DNA of 64,000 nucleotides from Rothia nasimurium (GTDB lineage Bacteria > Actinomycetota > Actinomycetes > Actinomycetales > Micrococcaceae), in assembly GCF_928392795.1 (NCBI RefSeq), contig NZ_CAKMTJ010000006.1, positions 124,001 through 188,000 of the forward strand. The letters run 5' to 3'. The translations under genes and the position numbers were made by a program. Every line of letters begins with the position of its first letter. Position 1 is the stretch's first letter. The notes beneath the pieces were generated by a model that was not told the DNA's origin, ran no database searches, and saw only the letters and a list, made by a program, of their open reading frames with translations. Positions 1 to 7,099 of the stretch are shown here, piece after piece.

Positions 1-291
1 CAGGGGGTTCTTCAGGGCGGACGCCGCCACCCGCACGAGTGCGTACCGGCTGGTGGCTAGGGCTAGGGCAATGGCGAGCGCCCCGTAGGCCACCTGCCCG
101 GTGGGGGTGATGAAGGGGATCTGGCGCATGAAGCGCTCAAAATCGACGCCGTGCTCTTCTAGGCGGTCGTAGTGGCCGGGGCGCACCTGGGCTTCTAACC
201 CGAGGTGAGTGAGTACCCCTGCGGCTTTCTGGCAGATGCCGCAGTCGGGGTCGTAGAGCAACAGGCCTTTAGCTGGTACGGAGGTGGTCAC
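1..291 (-). CDS. DCC family thiol-disulfide oxidoreductase-like protein (partial)
   Basis: Only the N-terminal 97 residues are present; the gene runs off the left edge of the window. Near the N-terminus (residues 10-20) it reads LLYDPDCGICQKAAGVL, the D-x-D-C-x-x-C signature of the DCC (DUF393, YuxK-like) family, which has a thioredoxin-like fold and a presumed redox role with unknown substrate. The GTG start at 291 lies inside the 3' end of the upstream glycosyltransferase gene (23-bp overlap), so the two are probably co-transcribed and translationally coupled. The family assignment is good; the biological role is not known. Confidence 0.7.
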   Translation of the reverse strand, partial: MTTSVPAKGLLLYDPDCGICQKAAGVLTHLGLEAQVRPGHYDRLEEHGVDFERFMRQIPFITPTGQVAYGALAIALALATSRYALVRVAASALKNPL

Positions 292-1524
292 GGTGGCCCT
301 TTCTCTTCCGGGTCAGATGTAAGACCACCATAGCAAGCAGGGCGAGCAGCACCAGAGATGAGCGCATTATTTCAACGGGTATGACGGGCCAGCCGGCGTG
401 AGCTGCTAGGTCACCCAGGTCTGTGAGTTGAGCCAGGCAGGCTAATATCCAGATAATGGCCAGAGCGCGTGCAGCTCGCCCACGAGTAACCAACACTGCA
501 AGAGTGGGTATAACCCAGACCCAATGGTGCAACCAGGACACCGGGGAAAGCAGGCAAGTAGCACAGCCGAGTACTGCGGCGGCAGCAAAACCATCACCAC
601 ACGCTAACTCTCGGTGGGCCTGGGAAAACGCTACCGCTACAACAACTAGCAGTAAGGGTGCTAACAGGAGCAGAGAATGGGTACCTACCCAGCGTTCAGC
701 CACACCCTGCAGAGAACTGTTACCCGAAGTAGCGAAGTTGCTTCCTAAATCGACAACATTTTCCAGGCCAGAAAGTTTGGGCCCAAAATAGGTCGAACTG
801 GGTTCAGGCAGGAGTAGGAATCCCAGGACTACGGTGGCTAAGGATGTCGCCGTTGCCGTCAAAGCCGGTCGCAGGCGTCCGCTTACCCAGAAGAAAAGAA
901 TAAAAAGAGCCGGAGTCAGTTTGATCCCTGCTGCCAGCCCGATCAGCACTCCGCGAGGCAGATAGCGGGCCTGCGGGCGAACCATATCGATGAGGCAGAG
1001 AGAAACAAGAAGCAGATTAATCTGCCCAAAGATAAGATGCTGAGCTACGACGTTCAGGGGTAGGGCAAGCAGGTAGGTGGCGGAGAGCGCCGCGGCCAGG
1101 CGGACGCCGGTGAGGTGCGGGCGCACGTAGATGAGACTGAGCAGGAGCAGGATGCCCAGCGCCAGGCAGTTGAGGAAGGTCCAGCCCCCAATCCCTAGCG
1201 GTTCCGGCAGCCAGGCTAAAGGGACCAGCAACAGAGCGGTAAAGGGCGTGTACACGAAGGGGAGCCCCTGGGGTACGTACACCCCGGTAATGTTCTGACT
1301 ATAAAAGTCAGCCCCGGCAAGCACTGCTACCCCGGTTCCACGGTAGACTCCGTAGTCAGCTGGATTAAAAATGAGGGTTGAATCCAGGAGTAAGCAGCGC
1401 GCCCAGGCGGTAGCCAGAGCTAAAAGGCAGAGAACAACCGCCCCTGCACAATAGTTCTTAAGGATGGAGCGGTTCGCCCCCCCTGAGAGCCCTGATGCTG
1501 GTTATCAACGAGGGTGACTCTCAC
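269..1524 (-). pseudogene. GT87-type polyprenyl-phosphate mannosyltransferase-like membrane protein, frameshifted in a G7 tract
   Basis: The open frame from GTG 1324 (351 aa) is a polytopic membrane protein of the glycosyltransferase 87/DUF2029 type, with the family-like segments FYSQ..., LPFVYTPFTALL and FGQINLLL. This family transfers mannose from a polyprenyl carrier outside the membrane. The frame stays open and conserved in character upstream of 1324 (LIFNPADYGVYRGTGVAV and a hydrophobic helix beginning around AGAVVLCLLALATA), but it reaches TAA without any ATG, GTG or TTG. A GTG at 1524, just after the hicB stop, opens another frame (VRVTLVDNQHQGSQGG) that would join this one if the seven-base G tract at 1477-1483 (C on the plus strand) had one more base. 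It is therefore a frameshifted or switchable gene, or a sequencing error. Downstream it overlaps the DCC gene by 23 bp. Confidence 0.6.
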
Positions 1525-1526
1525 GT

Positions 1527-1895
1527 CTAGGCGACCTGGAGCTGCTGGACGCGTGCTTTTGAAACTTCAAGAATCGCTGCTGTCTCGCCTAGCGAAAGCC
1601 CATCTTGTCTGAGTTGCCGCACAACTTCTCGAATCTTTGCTGCAGCTTCTTCTTCTTTTTGCTGGGCGAGTTTTAGGTCTCGGCGAGCTGACTCAAGTTC
1701 CTCAGATACTTTTTCATAAATTAGGTGAACTCGAATAGTAGAAAAGTCGATGTCGGGGTAGAGGGTGCCCATATAGTCAATTACTTGCTGGCGGGCAGAG
1801 GTAAGACTACGCACCTGGGTAGCATTGTCTTCATCGATAATGAGTTCCCATCCACCCGCCCAGGGACGCGCCAGAACGTTAAGATCAGTTTTCAT
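1527..1895 (-). CDS. hicB: HicB-like antitoxin with C-terminal HTH
   Basis: 122 aa. Residues 1-50 have the short beta/alpha pattern of partial RNase-H-fold HicB proteins (GGWELIIDED, then LTSARQQVIDYMGTLYP). Residues 58-95 are a charged helical linker, and 98-120 form a helix-turn-helix (GLSLGETAAILEVSKARVQQ). Its start overlaps the 3' end of the HicA-like gene by 11 bp, the usual hicA-hicB order. HicB proteins neutralise HicA and bind their own promoter through the HTH; a perfect 9-bp inverted repeat lies just upstream of the pair. The call rests on context and size as much as on motifs. Confidence 0.7.
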   Translation of the reverse strand: MKTDLNVLARPWAGGWELIIDEDNATQVRSLTSARQQVIDYMGTLYPDIDFSTIRVHLIYEKVSEELESARRDLKLAQQKEEEAAAKIREVVRQLRQDGLSLGETAAILEVSKARVQQLQVA

Positions 1896-2091
1896 TCTGC
1901 TCTTTCTCCTTAATAGCTTTTAAAGCGTTTCGTGTAACGGCGGGCGAAATCTCGCGAGTCTGCGTGATGATAACTGGCCGTGAAATGCCGGGGTAAGACC
2001 ATTTCTCATGGTCCCCTTTTCCTTCACTTCGAGTAAACCCCGCAGCTACCAGCAAAGCCACAAGATCCCTGTATTTCATGGGCTTAACCAT
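1885..2091 (-). CDS. hicA: HicA-like mRNA interferase toxin
   Basis: 68 aa, normal for HicA. A dsRBD-like layout is visible: MKYRDLVALLVAAGFT, then EGKGDHEKWSYPG, then an ALKAIKE helix. His28 in GDHEKW is in the place of the catalytic histidine of HicA ribonucleases. HicA cleaves mRNA without the ribosome and is held inactive by HicB. An internal ATG four codons in (2079) fits HicA N-termini equally well. It is first in a two-gene operon, with the antitoxin gene overlapping its end. Confidence 0.75.
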   Translation of the reverse strand: MVKPMKYRDLVALLVAAGFTRSEGKGDHEKWSYPGISRPVIITQTREISPAVTRNALKAIKEKEQNEN

Positions 2092-2099
2092 AAATACAG

Positions 2100-2138
2100 T
2101 ATATCCCCCCTACACCCAATAGGTATAGAGGGGATATA
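2100..2138 (-). promoter_or_regulatory. Probable hicAB operator/promoter
   Basis: A perfect 9-bp inverted repeat, TATATCCCC (2100-2108) and GGGGATATA (2130-2138), lies directly upstream of the hicA start at 2091. TATACT, readable as a -10 box on the minus strand, is embedded in it only a few bases before the start codon, so the transcript may have almost no leader. HicB proteins with an HTH usually autorepress at such palindromes; the link here is inferred. Confidence 0.45.
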
Positions 2139-2142
2139 TGGG

Positions 2143-2336
2143 GGCTTATTCATTAGGGTAGGTGGAGCAGGCTCACAGCGAAGCTGCTGGCTCGGATGAA
2201 GTGAGCGGGTGCGCCAGCACGCAAGAGCGAACGGAATCCGCCGTTAGGCGGGGCGTGAATCGCATTGTGAGCGAAGCGAACCATGCGAGAGGGTCGGCAG
2301 CGAGCGTGAGCCTGCGGAACCCCTTATGAATAAGCC
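2143..2336. repeat. Long palindromic repeat, full copy (family member 1)
   Basis: A 194-bp region closed by the perfect inverted repeat GGCTTATTCAT (2143-2153) / ATGAATAAGCC (2326-2336), with further pairing arms GCAGGCTCAC / GTGAGCCTGC just inside. Its interior (GCTCGCTGCCGACCCTCTCG, GCGATTCACGCC, GGCGGATTCCGTTCGCTC on the minus strand) recurs near 48.97-49.05 kb and 52.47-52.61 kb, with shorter relatives at 26.24 and 12.08 kb. It ends 9 bases from the HAD gene stop codon. There is no ORF. Confidence 0.75.
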
Positions 2337-2344
2337 TCATGGTT

Positions 2345-3205
2345 TTAGAGCAGGTCCCGCAGGATCGGCACCGTGCCGTCCTCGTAGACCGAGCCGGTGA
2401 CGTCCGTAGCCAGCTCCGCCACCTCAGGCAGGGCCTGGCCCATAGCCACGCCGCGGGCGGCCCAGTGGATCATTTCCTTGTCATTCAGCCCGTCACCGAT
2501 GGCGATGGTGTGGCGGGGGTCCACGCGCAGTTTGCGGCGGATCTGCTCCAGGGCGGTTGCTTTAGAAACCCCGTGGGCAGCTACATCGAGCCAGGCACTC
2601 CAGCCCACTGCGTAGTTGACCCCGTGCAGACCCGAGTCGTAGATAGCGCGCTTGAAGTCATCGGGGGTGTCGGTGGGTGAGCAAACCACCACGCGCACGG
2701 CCGAGTTCATAGCAGCCATCTCGGTGCGGGTGGTCTTGACGGTGTTAACCCCAAAGGACCAGTCCTCAAAGTTGTCGGTGGCGTAGACGGTGCCGTCGGG
2801 TGCTTCAAGGGCTAGGGAGGCATGTGGCAGCTTAGCTTTGAGTAGCTTAATAGCGTTGGAGGGGTCGAAGCTGACCTTGTCGATAATGCGGTAGCCAGCC
2901 TCAAGGGAAGGGTCGATACTGAGAGTAACCGCGCCGTTGGAGCTCACAGCGTAACCGCGGGTCAGCCCAATCATCTCGACGATGGGCAGGGTGGCACCCA
3001 GGGAGCGTCCGGTGGAAATCACCACATGGTGGCCGGCGTCCACAACGTCCTGGGCGGCCTTTTTGACAGCCTCGCTCATGGCGCCGTCGTGGTTGACCAG
3101 GGTGCCATCAACATCGATAGCGACCAGGTACTTGGCGCCTTCTTCTTTCTGCCAGGTGGAGCGGCGTAGCGGCAGGGTCTGCATGTCTTTGATCTCTGAA
3201 ATCAT
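2345..3205 (-). CDS. Cof-type HAD-IIB phosphatase
   Basis: 286 aa from ATG 3205, preceded by GAAAAGAGA; a longer frame to 3316 lacks a ribosome site and begins with unlikely sequence. HAD motifs are clear: motif I DVDGTLVNHD (nucleophile Asp31, Asp33), motif II ISTGRS, and motif IV GDGLND (237-242). The large alpha/beta cap between motifs II and III is typical of the Cof/YidA group, which dephosphorylates small sugar phosphates or flavin/pyridoxal phosphates; the substrate cannot be read from sequence. It is divergent from the metalloregulator gene at 3424. Confidence 0.85.
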   Translation of the reverse strand: MISEIKDMQTLPLRRSTWQKEEGAKYLVAIDVDGTLVNHDGAMSEAVKKAAQDVVDAGHHVVISTGRSLGATLPIVEMIGLTRGYAVSSNGAVTLSIDPSLEAGYRIIDKVSFDPSNAIKLLKAKLPHASLALEAPDGTVYATDNFEDWSFGVNTVKTTRTEMAAMNSAVRVVVCSPTDTPDDFKRAIYDSGLHGVNYAVGWSAWLDVAAHGVSKATALEQIRRKLRVDPRHTIAIGDGLNDKEMIHWAARGVAMGQALPEVAELATDVTGSVYEDGTVPILRDLL

Positions 3206-3316
3206 CGGTGTCTCTTTTCTTCTCGTGTAGACCAGACTATACAAAAGCCGGGTTAAGGCAAGGTGAGCAGGGGGTGAAGGGTCGCCCAGCGGGGGCGTCC
3301 GTAGGGTGAACTGCAT

Positions 3317-3363
3317 GGTTTCTTTCGAGATGCGGTAAGAATATCCGCAGTTCGAAAGAAACC
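3317..3363. promoter_or_regulatory. 47-bp bipartite palindrome between divergent genes
   Basis: Perfect arms GGTTTCTTTCGA (3317-3328) and TCGAAAGAAACC (3352-3363) enclose a second perfect pair TGCGG (3331-3335) / CCGCA (3345-3349). It lies midway between the HAD start (3205) and the regulator start (3424), 61 bp upstream of the latter. It could be an operator for the adjacent DtxR-type protein or a stable RNA hairpin; no U-run argues for a terminator. Confidence 0.5.
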
Positions 3364-3423
3364 CCGCAGTTCGCGAATCTACCGGGTCGGGCCAGTACAG
3401 AAGTGGAGGTTAAACTTGTATGT

Positions 3424-4107
3424 ATGTCTCTTGCCAAGCTGTCTAACAGTACCCAGAACTACCTCAAAATTATTTGGGGCATTACCGAGCACGGTACCGA
3501 ACCTGCATCTACCTCTGTCATTGCGGCGAGGGCAGGGTTGCGTCCGTCGTCGGTATCGGACGCGGTGAAGCGGCTTGCTGCCGCCGGGCTGGTGGAGCAC
3601 CAGCGATACGGGACAATTGAGCTGACAGAGCAGGGACGGGAATATGCGGTGTCGATGGTGCGCCGCCACCGCCTAGTTGAGACTTTTCTGGTGAAGACGC
3701 TGGGCTACACCTGGGATCAGGTACACGATGAGGCGGAGGTGTTGGAACACGCCGTCTCGGATTTAATGATTGAACGGATTGACGCCCTGTTGGGGCACCC
3801 AACCCGCGATCCGCACGGCGACCCGATCCCCTCCCCCACGGGTGAGGTAGAGTCCATTGCCCCGCATACCCTTCTTGATTGTTCGCCGAAGGACAGGGTG
3901 CTGGTAGAGCGTATTTCGGACGACGACCCCCAGCTTTTGCGGTTCTTTGCGGGGCATGGCATTGCCCCAGGTACGCGCTTGGAAGTTACCGCTGTTAACA
4001 GTGCAGAGGCGGGGCAGGGTTCCGCCGTGAATCTGGCTCTGCCTAATGATTCTGAGCTCTCCCTCGATGCGGGTGCAGCTGCCGCCGTGTATGTCTCTTA
4101 CCTGTAG
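3424..4107 (+). CDS. DtxR/MntR-family metal-dependent transcriptional repressor
   Basis: 227 aa from ATG 3424 (MSLAKLSNSTQNYLKIIW); GGAGG at 3405-3409 is upstream at a long 14-nt spacing, and an in-frame GTG at 3403 is the alternative start. Residues 1-65 are a winged HTH (SVIAARAGLRPSSVSDAVKRL), 66-140 the dimerisation/metal domain (HRLVETFL, E and H residues in DEAEVLEHAVSD), and 150-227 an FeoA/SH3-like C-terminal domain. Such proteins repress metal-uptake genes when loaded with Mn2+ or Fe2+. It faces the manganese-type ABC operon tail to tail, so that operon is its likely target. Confidence 0.85.
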   Translation: MSLAKLSNSTQNYLKIIWGITEHGTEPASTSVIAARAGLRPSSVSDAVKRLAAAGLVEHQRYGTIELTEQGREYAVSMVRRHRLVETFLVKTLGYTWDQVHDEAEVLEHAVSDLMIERIDALLGHPTRDPHGDPIPSPTGEVESIAPHTLLDCSPKDRVLVERISDDDPQLLRFFAGHGIAPGTRLEVTAVNSAEAGQGSAVNLALPNDSELSLDAGAAAAVYVSYL

Positions 4108-4191
4108 AAGGCAGGAGTGCAGGGCGGTCTCGTCGTGGCCTGCCCGTCCTGTGAGGAGGTGCCGGTGAGCGCTTCCCTCGTCCCTGGACGC

Positions 4192-5046
4192 CTAGCCCTT
4201 GGACGCCTGAGCGGTTGCCTGGCGTCGAGCCAGCAGGCCATGGCGCGGGGCACATAGGTAGGCTGCGCCGAAGAAGGTGCCTAAGGCGATTACTACCGCA
4301 CCACCGGCGGAGACGTCTAGATGGTAGCTGGCGTAGAGCCCCACCAGGGCACCGGCCAGGGACACACCGGCAGAGATCGCCAGCATGGTGCTGAATCTGT
4401 CGGTGAGCAAACGCGCTGTAGAGCCGGGAATTACCAGCATGGCGACAACCAGCACCACGCCCACAATCTGCAAGGCGAGTACCGAGGTCAGGGCGAGCGC
4501 CACCAGCAGGATCCCTGCCAGCAGCCGCGGGCTCAGACCAATGGCATGGGTGTAGCCGGGATCGAAGGCGTAGAGCACCAGGTCGCGGCGTTTGATCATG
4601 AGTACGGTGACTACCAGTACCGCCAACACCGCAATTTGGGCGACTTCAGCCCAGGACACCCCTAGCACGTTGCCAAAGAGTATGTTGTGCAGGTCCGTCT
4701 GGGAGGGCGTCACGGAAATCAGTACCAGCCCCAGCGCGAACATCACCGTAAAAACGATGCCGATGGCGGCGTCCTCCCTGATGCGCCCGCTGCCACGCAC
4801 CGCCCCGATGAGGGCAACTGCAAGCAAACCGGCGATCACCGCCCCCACGGCGAAGGGCGCACCCACCATGTAGGCGAGCACCACCCCCGGCAGGACGGCG
4901 TGAGAGATAGCGTCGCCCATGAGCGACCAACCCATGAGCACCAGCCAGCAGGACAGCAGGGCGCAGACGAGGGCGGCAATCACTGTCACCAGGAATCCGC
5001 GTTGCATAAAGCCATAGGTCAGCGGTTCTAGGAGTACGTCAAGCAC
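4192..5046 (-). CDS. Metal ABC transporter permease (ZnuB/MntB/PsaC family)
   Basis: 284 aa with about eight to nine hydrophobic helices. ABC-3 family hallmarks are visible: YGFMQRGFLVTVIAALVCA at the start, the GDAISHAVLPGVVLAYM segment, and EDAAIGIVFT. It forms the membrane channel for Mn2+ or Zn2+. Its start overlaps the ATPase gene by 8 bp, giving the order binding protein, ATPase, permease. It is the last gene of the operon and converges with the DtxR-type regulator, 84 bp apart. Confidence 0.9.
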   Translation of the reverse strand: MLDVLLEPLTYGFMQRGFLVTVIAALVCALLSCWLVLMGWSLMGDAISHAVLPGVVLAYMVGAPFAVGAVIAGLLAVALIGAVRGSGRIREDAAIGIVFTVMFALGLVLISVTPSQTDLHNILFGNVLGVSWAEVAQIAVLAVLVVTVLMIKRRDLVLYAFDPGYTHAIGLSPRLLAGILLVALALTSVLALQIVGVVLVVAMLVIPGSTARLLTDRFSTMLAISAGVSLAGALVGLYASYHLDVSAGGAVVIALGTFFGAAYLCAPRHGLLARRQATAQASKG

Positions 5047-5782
5047 GGTTGCCCTCCTGGGTTGGGGTCAGTGGGTTCATGCCGAAGGCACGCACCAGGT
5101 TATCGGGGGCGAGTACAGTGGCGGGGTCCCCTGCCATCAGCACTTGGTTGCGGAGCAGGACGGCGGTGTCTGCTAGGTCTGCTAGGTTGGCTAGGTCGTG
5201 GGTTGAGATCAGGATCCCTGCCCCGGCGTCCCGTAGTTCCCGCAAGAGGGTTACCAGCATGGTTTCGCTCCGTTTATCGACCCCTGCGAAGGGCTCATCG
5301 AGTAGCAGGAGTTTAGCTCCTTGTGCCAGTCCGCGTGCCACAAAAGCTCGTTTGCGCTGGCCACCTGAGAGGTTGCCAATTTGCCGGTGGGCCAGGTCGG
5401 TGAGTTCTACCCTTTCCAGGGCTTTATCCACAGCGGCGTGGTCTTCGGCCCGGAGCCGTCGGGCGAAGCCCAGCCGCCCGTACCGTCCTTGTGCTACCAC
5501 GTCACGGACAGATACGGGGAACGAGAAATCGATCTCCTCCCGTTGGGGCACATAGCTCACCACGCCAGCTTTCCGCGCTGCTTTCGGGGTCATGCCGTCA
5601 ATCATGACCGACCCGCTGGCGGGAGCAACGCCCATGATCGCCTTAAAAAGTGTGGACTTACCCGACCCATTCATGCCTACCAAGCCACACACGCTCCCGG
5701 CGTCTACTGCCAGGTGCGCCCCCCGAAGAGCATGCACGTCGCCGTAGGTAACCGTTACATCTCGGATATCTAAAAGGCTCAT
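5039..5782 (-). CDS. Metal ABC transporter ATP-binding protein
   Basis: 247 aa, the usual size for a metal ABC ATPase. Walker A is GMNGSGKST (about residues 36-44), the ABC signature LSGGQRKRA, Walker B LLLLDEPFAGVD and the switch STHD. It powers uptake through the adjoining permease. It is separated from the upstream binding-protein gene by 149 bp that contain a hairpin, and overlaps the permease start by 8 bp. Confidence 0.92.
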   Translation of the reverse strand: MSLLDIRDVTVTYGDVHALRGAHLAVDAGSVCGLVGMNGSGKSTLFKAIMGVAPASGSVMIDGMTPKAARKAGVVSYVPQREEIDFSFPVSVRDVVAQGRYGRLGFARRLRAEDHAAVDKALERVELTDLAHRQIGNLSGGQRKRAFVARGLAQGAKLLLLDEPFAGVDKRSETMLVTLLRELRDAGAGILISTHDLANLADLADTAVLLRNQVLMAGDPATVLAPDNLVRAFGMNPLTPTQEGNRA

Positions 5783-5821
5783 TCTTGTACTCTAACGTTG
5801 CTCAGTTTCTTTTGAAGTTAT

Positions 5822-5872
5822 GGACGCGGCACCGGAAGGCAGGTTGCGGGTCTCCTGGGTGGGGCCGCGTCC
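5822..5872. other. Intergenic hairpin inside the metal-transport operon
   Basis: Perfect 9-bp arms GGACGCGGC (5822-5830) and GCCGCGTCC (5864-5872) lie between the binding-protein stop (5932) and the ATPase start (5782). No U-run follows, so it may act as an mRNA-stability or partial-attenuation element that makes the binding protein more abundant than the transporter core. That role is inferred from position only. Confidence 0.4.
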
Positions 5873-5931
5873 TGCCCCGGCAGCCGCAGGTCAGTGGGCG
5901 GGAATCTACCAGGTTTTGTTATGTGCCGGGG

Positions 5932-6879
5932 CTACTTGCTGAGCGCATCTGCAATGGTTTCTGCATCATAGCGAATCAGATCCAGGTAGGTGGGCACGTC
6001 TCCGCCTTCTTCAGAGAGCGAATCGACGTAGAGCGCACCTGCATAGGTTGAGCCTGATTCTTGAGCTACCTGTTCCATGGTTTTCGACGACACTGTGGAC
6101 TCGCAGAACACGGCGGGAACCTTGTTCTCCTCTACAAAAACAGCCACCTCAGCTACCCGGGAGGCGCTCGGCTCGCCGTCTGAGTTCACCGCCCACAGGT
6201 ACTTTTCGGTGAGCCCGGCGTCTGCTGCTAGGTAGGAGAAGGCTCCTTCGCAGGTCACCAGGGCCCGTTTGCCTTCGGGTACGGTGGAAAGATCTGCCAC
6301 TAGCTCGTCGTGGACGGCTTGTAGCTGCTTCTTGTAGGTCTCGGCGTTGGCTCGGAAGGCGTCCGCGTTGTCGGGGTCTAGCTCCGCGAAGGCGTCTGCG
6401 ATGTTATCGACGTAAGTCTGCGCTGCTAGCGGACTCATCCAGGCATGCGGGTTGGGCTTACCGGCGGATTCTGCTTCAGCGATGTTGATGGTCTGTACGC
6501 CCTCGGATACGGTCACGCTCTGGGCGTCGGTGTCCTGTAAGAACTGTTCAAACCATGCTTCCAGGCCTAGTCCGTTAGCGAGGATGAGGTCTGCGTCCGC
6601 CCCCTTTTTCACGTCGGACGGGGTGGGGTCGTAGTCGTGTATTTCGGCGCCGGGTTTGGTGAGGGATTCTACGGTGATGTGTTCGCCGCCCACGTTCTGC
6701 GCCATATCTGCCAGCACGGTGAAGGTGGCGATGACGGTGGGGGTATCGTTTTGCGCTGTAGTGTCGCTGCCGTCGCCTGGGGTGCAGGCGGTGAGGACGC
6801 CCAGGGCGAGTGCCCCGCTGGCAGCGAGCATGCGGTGGCTGAGGCGGCGGGTGTGGGAGGTGCGGGTTGCCTTGTTCAT
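5932..6879 (-). CDS. Manganese-type ABC substrate-binding lipoprotein (cluster 9 family)
   Basis: 315 aa from ATG 6879 (MNKATRTSHT), preceded by GAAGGAA; the longer frame to 6969 is unlikely. The signal peptide ends in a lipobox, LTAC, with Cys32 lipidated. Expected metal ligands are His81 (AEIHDYDP), His145 (NPHAWMSP), Glu211 (CEGAFSY) and Asp286 (VDSLSEE). The His-His-Glu-Asp set, without a His-rich loop, is that of the PsaA/MntC manganese binders rather than ZnuA. It is the first gene of the operon, with a promoter and palindrome immediately upstream. Confidence 0.88.
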   Translation of the reverse strand: MNKATRTSHTRRLSHRMLAASGALALGVLTACTPGDGSDTTAQNDTPTVIATFTVLADMAQNVGGEHITVESLTKPGAEIHDYDPTPSDVKKGADADLILANGLGLEAWFEQFLQDTDAQSVTVSEGVQTINIAEAESAGKPNPHAWMSPLAAQTYVDNIADAFAELDPDNADAFRANAETYKKQLQAVHDELVADLSTVPEGKRALVTCEGAFSYLAADAGLTEKYLWAVNSDGEPSASRVAEVAVFVEENKVPAVFCESTVSSKTMEQVAQESGSTYAGALYVDSLSEEGGDVPTYLDLIRYDAETIADALSK

Positions 6880-6971
6880 GGGTGCGTTGTTCCTTCGTTG
6901 GAGATGCGCGTTCTTCTGACTTACGCCGTTGTAGTCGGTGAAGCCCTGTTCATGGTCTGGTGTGTGCAACC

Positions 6972-7001
6972 ATCATAAGTTCGCCTAGACGAACTTTTCA
7001 A
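6972..7001 (-). promoter_or_regulatory. Promoter with operator palindrome for the metal ABC operon
   Basis: On the minus strand a -35 TTGAAA (6996-7001) and a -10 TATGAT (6972-6977) are separated by 18 bp. That spacer is filled by the 20-bp palindrome AAGTTCGCCTAGACGAACTT (6977-6996, one mismatched pair). A repressor bound here would occlude RNA polymerase. The size, the CTAG centre and the neighbouring DtxR-type gene suggest it is the metalloregulator's site. Confidence 0.65.
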
Positions 7002-7039
7002 GGGATGCGATCTAAGCCTCCCGTTCGTTAACACAAAAA

Positions 7040-7088
7040 TTCCCCACGAAACCCTGCTTGACAAGTACAAACAGTATCTCGTGGGGAA
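7040..7088 (-). terminator. Putative serS terminator
   Basis: TTCCCCACGA (7040-7049) pairs perfectly with TCGTGGGGAA (7079-7088) across a 29-nt loop, 12 bases past the serS stop. On the minus strand the stem is followed by five T residues. The loop is long, so its strength is uncertain. Confidence 0.5.
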
Positions 7089-7099
7089 CCAAAAATAAG

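Noticed and set aside
5932-6879. Zinc-specific binding protein (ZnuA)
   Set aside because: No histidine-rich loop, and the ligand set His-His-Glu-Asp is of the manganese type, though zinc transport cannot be fully excluded.
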